From positions 1 through 64,000 of the forward strand of contig JAHZHZ010000008.1 in assembly GCA_019419995.1 (NCBI GenBank): a stretch of DNA of 64,000 bases, read 5' to 3'. This DNA is from Clostridiales bacterium (GTDB lineage: Bacteria > Bacillota > Clostridia > Christensenellales > Aristaeellaceae). The notes below the pieces were generated by a model. It saw nothing but the letters and a program-made list of their open reading frames with translations. It made no database searches and was not told the origin of the DNA. Shown piece after piece: positions 60,059 to 64,000 of the stretch. Position 1 is the stretch's first letter; the number at the start of each line of letters is the position of its first letter. The translations under genes and the position numbers were made by a program.

Positions 60059-62101
60059 ATGGCGATCAAGGACAAAGATCCCAAAGTGATCGAACCCATC
60101 GTGGACGCGGAAGCGGGCACGACGGCAGATGTAGAGGAGATCATGCGCAAGTATGACCGGGAGTCAAACACGCGCATTTGGGAAGGCAAGCCCAAGATCT
60201 TCGTGGGTGTCATATTGGCGGTGTTTTCACTGTTTTGCATCTATGTGACGTTGTTTGCCAACTTCATGGAGCAGATACGCCTCAGCTCCTTCCTGGGCTG
60301 CATTATCATCATCGGCTTTTTAACCTATCCGGCCAAGAAGGGGAAGGTTCGGGTCAACTACATGCCCTGGTACGACATCATATTGATGGTGCTGGGCGCG
60401 GGTGCGTTTCTGTTCTATTCCTTTAATGCCGTCACCGTGGTGAAGCTGAACATGCGCATCACGCGGGAAATGATGTATATTGTCATAGGTGCTGTAGGCA
60501 TATTGGTGCTGGCAGAGTTGTGTCGCCGCAGCGTGGGCTTGCCCATTTTGTGTGTGGCGGGCGTGTTTATGGTGTATACATTGGTAAATTTGTGGAACAA
60601 GGGCGGCATTCCCCTGATTGTCTACAAGCTGTTTTACGGGGATAGTGGCGTGCTTTCCACGCCCATCAATGTTTGTTCCAAATACATTGTGGTGTTCATC
60701 ATCTTCGGAGCATTTTTGGAGCGAACGGGAATCTCCGATTTCTTCATCAGTTTGGCCAATAGCCTGTGCGGTCGCTTTGCGGGAGGTCCCGCCAAGGTTG
60801 CGGTAGTTTCCTCCGCCCTGTGCGGCATGGTATCTGGCTCTTCGGTGGGTAATACGGTAACCACCGGCTCCATCACCATTCCCATGATGAAGAAGACGGG
60901 TTATAAGGCGGAATTTGCGGGTGCTGTGGAAGCTTCCGCCTCCACCGGCGGCCAGATTATGCCGCCCATCATGGGCGCAGCTGCCTTTTTGATGGCGGAG
61001 TACGTGGGCGTGCCCTATTCTAACATCATTGTCCGAGCCATCCTGCCGGCGGTATTGTACTTCCTAGGCATCTTTATTGCAGTGCATCTGGAGGCCAAGA
61101 AATTGGGCCTGAAGGGTATTCCGGTGGATCAGCTGCCCAAAATCAAACAGTTGATTAAGGATACTTACCTGCTTTTGCCGTTAATCATCCTGGTGTATCT
61201 GGTGACCACCAATACCAAGACCATGCAGTTCTCGGCTTCGGTAGCTATTCTCTTTGCCATATTGGTAGGCATTATCAACAACGTCATCAGTTACGGTCGC
61301 AAGTGTAAAGTTGAGGGGGAAAAGATTCGTGCTGGTGAGGCTGTGGCAGCAACCGTGGGTGCCCGGGGTGGCTTCGGAATTGGTAAGATCGTGGATGCCC
61401 TGCAGGCCGGTGGACGTGGCTGCATCACCGTGGGCGTGGCCTGCGGCGTAGCAGGTATTATTGCCGGTTGTCTGACGGTTACGGGGCTGGCTTCCAAGGT
61501 GATCAATATCATCGTGGGAATCTCTGGACAGTCTACTTTGCTGGCATTGGTGTTGACCATGATATGCTGCATAATATTGGGCATGGGTGTGCCTACTACG
61601 GCAAACTACTGCATCATGGCGTCCACCTGCGCGCCCATCCTCATTCAAATGGGCATTCCTACCATTGCAGCACACTTCTTCGTGTTCTACTTCGGCATTG
61701 TAGCGGATATTACCCCACCGGTGGCGCTGGCAGCCTATGCAGGTTCGGCTATCGCCAAGGGCAACCCCATGAAGACGGGGATTACAGCCACACGGCTGGC
61801 CATTGCCGCGTTTATTATCCCCTTTGTATTCGCCTTCAGCCCCTCCATGCTCTTTATTGATACCGTGTGGCATGAGGTGCTGCTGATTACTGTTACCTCT
61901 CTGATCGGTATGTGCGGAATTGCCTCTGCTCTCAGTGGCTATTTGCTCATAAATATGAATGTTCTTGAGCGTCTGCTGGCGGCAGCCGGGGGCTTGATGT
62001 TGATCATTCCCGGATTGGTGACAGATGTGGGTGGATTGGGGCTGATTGCCTTGTCTTTGGGATCCCAGCTGTTGAACAAAAAGCGCCAGAAGGCAAATTG
62101 A
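60059..62101 (+). CDS. TRAP transporter fused permease (DctQM-like, 4TM/12TM)
   Basis: A 680-residue membrane protein in which the small and large TRAP permease subunits are one chain, as is usual with TAXI binding proteins. The first about 50 residues are cytoplasmic and charged; then about 16-18 helices. The DctM core is seen in SALCGMVSGSSVGNTVTTGS, ASTGGQIMPPIMGAAAFLM and GMGVPTTANYCIMAS. Transport is driven by an ion gradient, not ATP. The start at 60059 is chosen from GGAGAGGG upstream and the family N-terminus. Confidence 0.93.
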   Translation: MAIKDKDPKVIEPIVDAEAGTTADVEEIMRKYDRESNTRIWEGKPKIFVGVILAVFSLFCIYVTLFANFMEQIRLSSFLGCIIIIGFLTYPAKKGKVRVNYMPWYDIILMVLGAGAFLFYSFNAVTVVKLNMRITREMMYIVIGAVGILVLAELCRRSVGLPILCVAGVFMVYTLVNLWNKGGIPLIVYKLFYGDSGVLSTPINVCSKYIVVFIIFGAFLERTGISDFFISLANSLCGRFAGGPAKVAVVSSALCGMVSGSSVGNTVTTGSITIPMMKKTGYKAEFAGAVEASASTGGQIMPPIMGAAAFLMAEYVGVPYSNIIVRAILPAVLYFLGIFIAVHLEAKKLGLKGIPVDQLPKIKQLIKDTYLLLPLIILVYLVTTNTKTMQFSASVAILFAILVGIINNVISYGRKCKVEGEKIRAGEAVAATVGARGGFGIGKIVDALQAGGRGCITVGVACGVAGIIAGCLTVTGLASKVINIIVGISGQSTLLALVLTMICCIILGMGVPTTANYCIMASTCAPILIQMGIPTIAAHFFVFYFGIVADITPPVALAAYAGSAIAKGNPMKTGITATRLAIAAFIIPFVFAFSPSMLFIDTVWHEVLLITVTSLIGMCGIASALSGYLLINMNVLERLLAAAGGLMLIIPGLVTDVGGLGLIALSLGSQLLNKKRQKAN

Positions 62102-62120
62102 GCCTGAAAAATAACCTTGC

Positions 62121-62157
62121 GTCCGTCCGCTCATCTGCGCGGACGGACTTGATTTTT
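62121..62157 (+). terminator. Terminator of the TRAP operon
   Basis: GTCCGTCCGC (62121-62130) pairs perfectly with GCGGACGGAC (62139-62148), followed by TTGATTTTT. Confidence 0.92.
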
Positions 62158-62209
62158 GCAAAAAAATCCTGTAAGATATTATAGGATTATAATGCATGGA
62201 GGAACAAAC

Positions 62210-64000
62210 GTGTCCGATTTTGATCAGAGCAGAATCAGAAATTTTTGTATCATTGCCCATATCGACCATGGAAAATCTACATTGGCCGACCGCATCCTAG
62301 AAAAAACGGGAGCTATGCAGCTGAGGGAGATGACCGATCAGGTGCTGGACTCTATGGATTTGGAACGGGAGCGGGGCATTACCATCAAATCCAAGGCGGT
62401 GCGCATGCGCTATACCGCCCGAGACGGCAAGGAGTATGAACTCAATCTGATCGATACGCCTGGTCATGTGGACTTTACCTATGAAGTTTCCAGGGCACTG
62501 GCTGCCTGCGAGGGGGCCATATTGATTGTGGATGCCAGCCAGGGGATTGAGGCTCAGACGCTGGCCAACGTGTACCTGGCCCTGGAACACGACCTGGAAA
62601 TCCTGCCGGTGATTAATAAAATTGATTTGCCCAGCGCACAGCCGGAAGTTGTCAAGCAGGAGATTGAGGACGAAATCGGGCTGGACACCGAGGGGTGCCC
62701 TCTGGTTTCTGCCAAACAGGGCATCGGTATCGAAGATGTGCTGGAAGCGGTGGTAAAGAAGATCCCCGCACCCAGCGATGACGTAGATGCCCCGCTGCAG
62801 GCACTGATTTTTGATTCCTATTATGATAACTATCGGGGAGCCATTTCCTCTGTTCGCCTCAAGAGCGGACGGGTGCGGGTGGGTGATCGCATTCGCATGA
62901 TGGCAGGTAAGTGCGAGTTTGAAGTTACTGAGGTGGGTGCCTACCGCCCCCTGGGCTATGCTCCCTGCGAGGAATTGCGAGCGGGAGAAGTGGGATATAT
63001 CGCCGCTTCCATCAAGGATATTGCCGATATTCACGTGGGCGATACCATTACTCTGGCAGACTGTCCCGCTATGGAGCCGTTGCCGGGTTACAAACCGGTG
63101 CTGCCCATGGTGTACTGCGGCATCTATCCGGCAGACGGCGCGGATTACGAGAGCCTGCGGGACGCGCTGGATAAGCTGCGGCTTAATGATGCGGCCCTTA
63201 CCTTTGAACCTGAGACTTCTGTGGCTTTGGGCTACGGATTCCGCTGTGGTTTTCTGGGATTGTTGCATATGGAGATTATCCAACAGCGGCTGGAACGGGA
63301 ATTTGATTTGGATCTGGTAACTACCGCGCCCAGCGTGGTGTACAAGGTTAACCGCACCGATGGAACCCAGGTGATGATCGACAATCCCACCAATCTGCCT
63401 CCTGTGCAGGAGATTGAATCTATGGAGGAACCCTTTGTAGATGCTTCGGTGATCACGCCCCAGGATTATGTGGGCGCCATCATGGAGCTATGCCAGGACA
63501 AGCGGGGTATCTTCCGGGACATGAAGTACATCGAGGGCGGGCGTGTGTTGCTCAGCTACGACATGCCCCTCAACGAGGTAATCTACGATTTTTTTGACCA
63601 GCTCAAGAGCCGCACCCGTGGGTATGCGTCTTTCGACTATGAACTCAAGGGATATGTCAGGAGCGATTTGGTGAAGCTGGATATGTTGCTCAACGGGGAT
63701 CAGTGCGATGCACTGTCCATCATCGTCCATCGAGACCGCGCTTATGCCAGAGGCCGTTCCATTGCGGAAAAGCTCAAGGAAGCCATCCCACGCCAGATGT
63801 TTGAAATTCCCATTCAGGCGGCCATAGGAGGCAAGGTCATTGCCCGGGAGACGGTCAAGGCTCTGCGCAAGGACGTGCTGGCCAAGTGCTATGGCGGCGA
63901 CATCAGCCGAAAGAAGAAGCTTCTGGAAAAGCAGAAGGAAGGCAAGAAGCGCATGCGCCAGGTGGGCACCGTTTCTGTGCCCAGTGAGGCCTTTATGGCG
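62210..64000 (+). CDS. lepA: Elongation factor 4 (LepA), missing the last few codons
   Basis: The window holds 597 codons of this translational GTPase, which acts on stalled or initiating ribosomes at the membrane. G1 AHIDHGKSTLADRIL, G2 region ERERGITIKSKAVRM, G3 DTPGHVDFTYE and G4 NKIDLPSAQPE are intact. The C-terminal unique domain (KKKLLEKQKEGKKRMR, then VGTVSVPSEAFMA) is also present. Since LepA proteins end about 6-8 residues after the AFMA motif, only those residues lie beyond the window. The start is GTG at 62210 with GGAGGA upstream. In Firmicutes lepA often precedes hemN, hrcA and the dnaK genes. Confidence 0.96.
   Translation, partial: MSDFDQSRIRNFCIIAHIDHGKSTLADRILEKTGAMQLREMTDQVLDSMDLERERGITIKSKAVRMRYTARDGKEYELNLIDTPGHVDFTYEVSRALAACEGAILIVDASQGIEAQTLANVYLALEHDLEILPVINKIDLPSAQPEVVKQEIEDEIGLDTEGCPLVSAKQGIGIEDVLEAVVKKIPAPSDDVDAPLQALIFDSYYDNYRGAISSVRLKSGRVRVGDRIRMMAGKCEFEVTEVGAYRPLGYAPCEELRAGEVGYIAASIKDIADIHVGDTITLADCPAMEPLPGYKPVLPMVYCGIYPADGADYESLRDALDKLRLNDAALTFEPETSVALGYGFRCGFLGLLHMEIIQQRLEREFDLDLVTTAPSVVYKVNRTDGTQVMIDNPTNLPPVQEIESMEEPFVDASVITPQDYVGAIMELCQDKRGIFRDMKYIEGGRVLLSYDMPLNEVIYDFFDQLKSRTRGYASFDYELKGYVRSDLVKLDMLLNGDQCDALSIIVHRDRAYARGRSIAEKLKEAIPRQMFEIPIQAAIGGKVIARETVKALRKDVLAKCYGGDISRKKKLLEKQKEGKKRMRQVGTVSVPSEAFMA

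Noticed and set aside
61181..62269. 362-codon minus-strand frame opposite the TRAP permease
   Set aside because: Translation is an improbable mix of His, Gln and Gly and mirrors the membrane-protein codons on the plus strand; it also spans a terminator.
1..64000. CRISPR arrays, tRNA or rRNA genes, insertion sequences or prophage
   Set aside because: No regularly spaced repeats, tRNA-like sequences, transposase or integrase frames, or terminal inverted repeats with target duplications were seen on either strand.

Overview
The window looks like chromosomal DNA of a low-to-mid GC, probably endospore-forming anaerobe of the Bacillota (class Clostridia or a close relative). The basis is gene content and order: the Firmicutes-type yicC-gmk-rpoZ-coaBC-priA-def-fmt-rsmB-rlmN-stp-prkC-rsgA-rpe block, yerC-pcrA-ligA, soj-spo0J, the sporulation pair ytfI-ytfJ, PASTA kinase, RNase Y, and an oxygen-sensitive glycyl radical enzyme (GRE). 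No closer placement is possible from the sequence alone. I see no tRNA, rRNA, CRISPR array, insertion sequence or prophage.

Layout. 1-176 is the end of tuf. 303-5579 (minus) is a four-gene operon: DeoR regulator, GRE activase, GRE and PfkB sugar kinase, with a clear promoter and tandem 8-bp repeats that may be the DeoR operator. 5706-10357 is yerC-pcrA-ligA. 10402-23923 is one long housekeeping run (nucleotide, CoA, replication restart, formyl-Met, rRNA methylation, Ser/Thr signalling, ribosome assembly, pentose phosphate) ending in a terminator whose 3' arm also carries the Shine-Dalgarno of a bacterial serpin (23925-25052). Then come pyrR and, convergent to it, a uracil-type NCS2 permease with a PyrR-like attenuator leader; an unrecognised conserved-looking protein; ytfJ-ytfI; an N6-type methyltransferase; rny; and a MATE pump behind its own promoter plus a leader terminator.

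33837-39509 is the most distinctive locus: a membrane-anchored lamin-tail/CotH-kinase protein, a VTC polyphosphate-polymerase domain protein, a DUF4956 membrane protein and a second lamin-tail protein. It reads as a cell-surface or spore-surface module. After it come polA-coaE, a lytic transglycosylase translationally overlapped with an orphan peptide-binding protein, and, convergent to these, a complete oligopeptide ABC importer (minus strand, 45765-51161) followed upstream by a LysR regulator.

52279-55129 holds a small PQ-loop protein and a minus-strand operon of DUF2975 membrane protein, XRE regulator and a DUF4153/DUF4173-like membrane protein with a lipocalin-like tail, preceded by a strong promoter and a cluster of ATCGAT palindromes. 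55262-57006 is soj-spo0J, followed by a DUF218 protein, a sugar-phosphate nucleotidyltransferase, a TAXI/fused-permease TRAP importer and lepA, which runs off the right edge only a few codons before its end.

The best leads for new biology are the GRE operon with unknown sugar-like substrate, the CotH-VTC-DUF4956-lamin-tail locus, and several leader RNAs (uraA, MATE pump, serpin).
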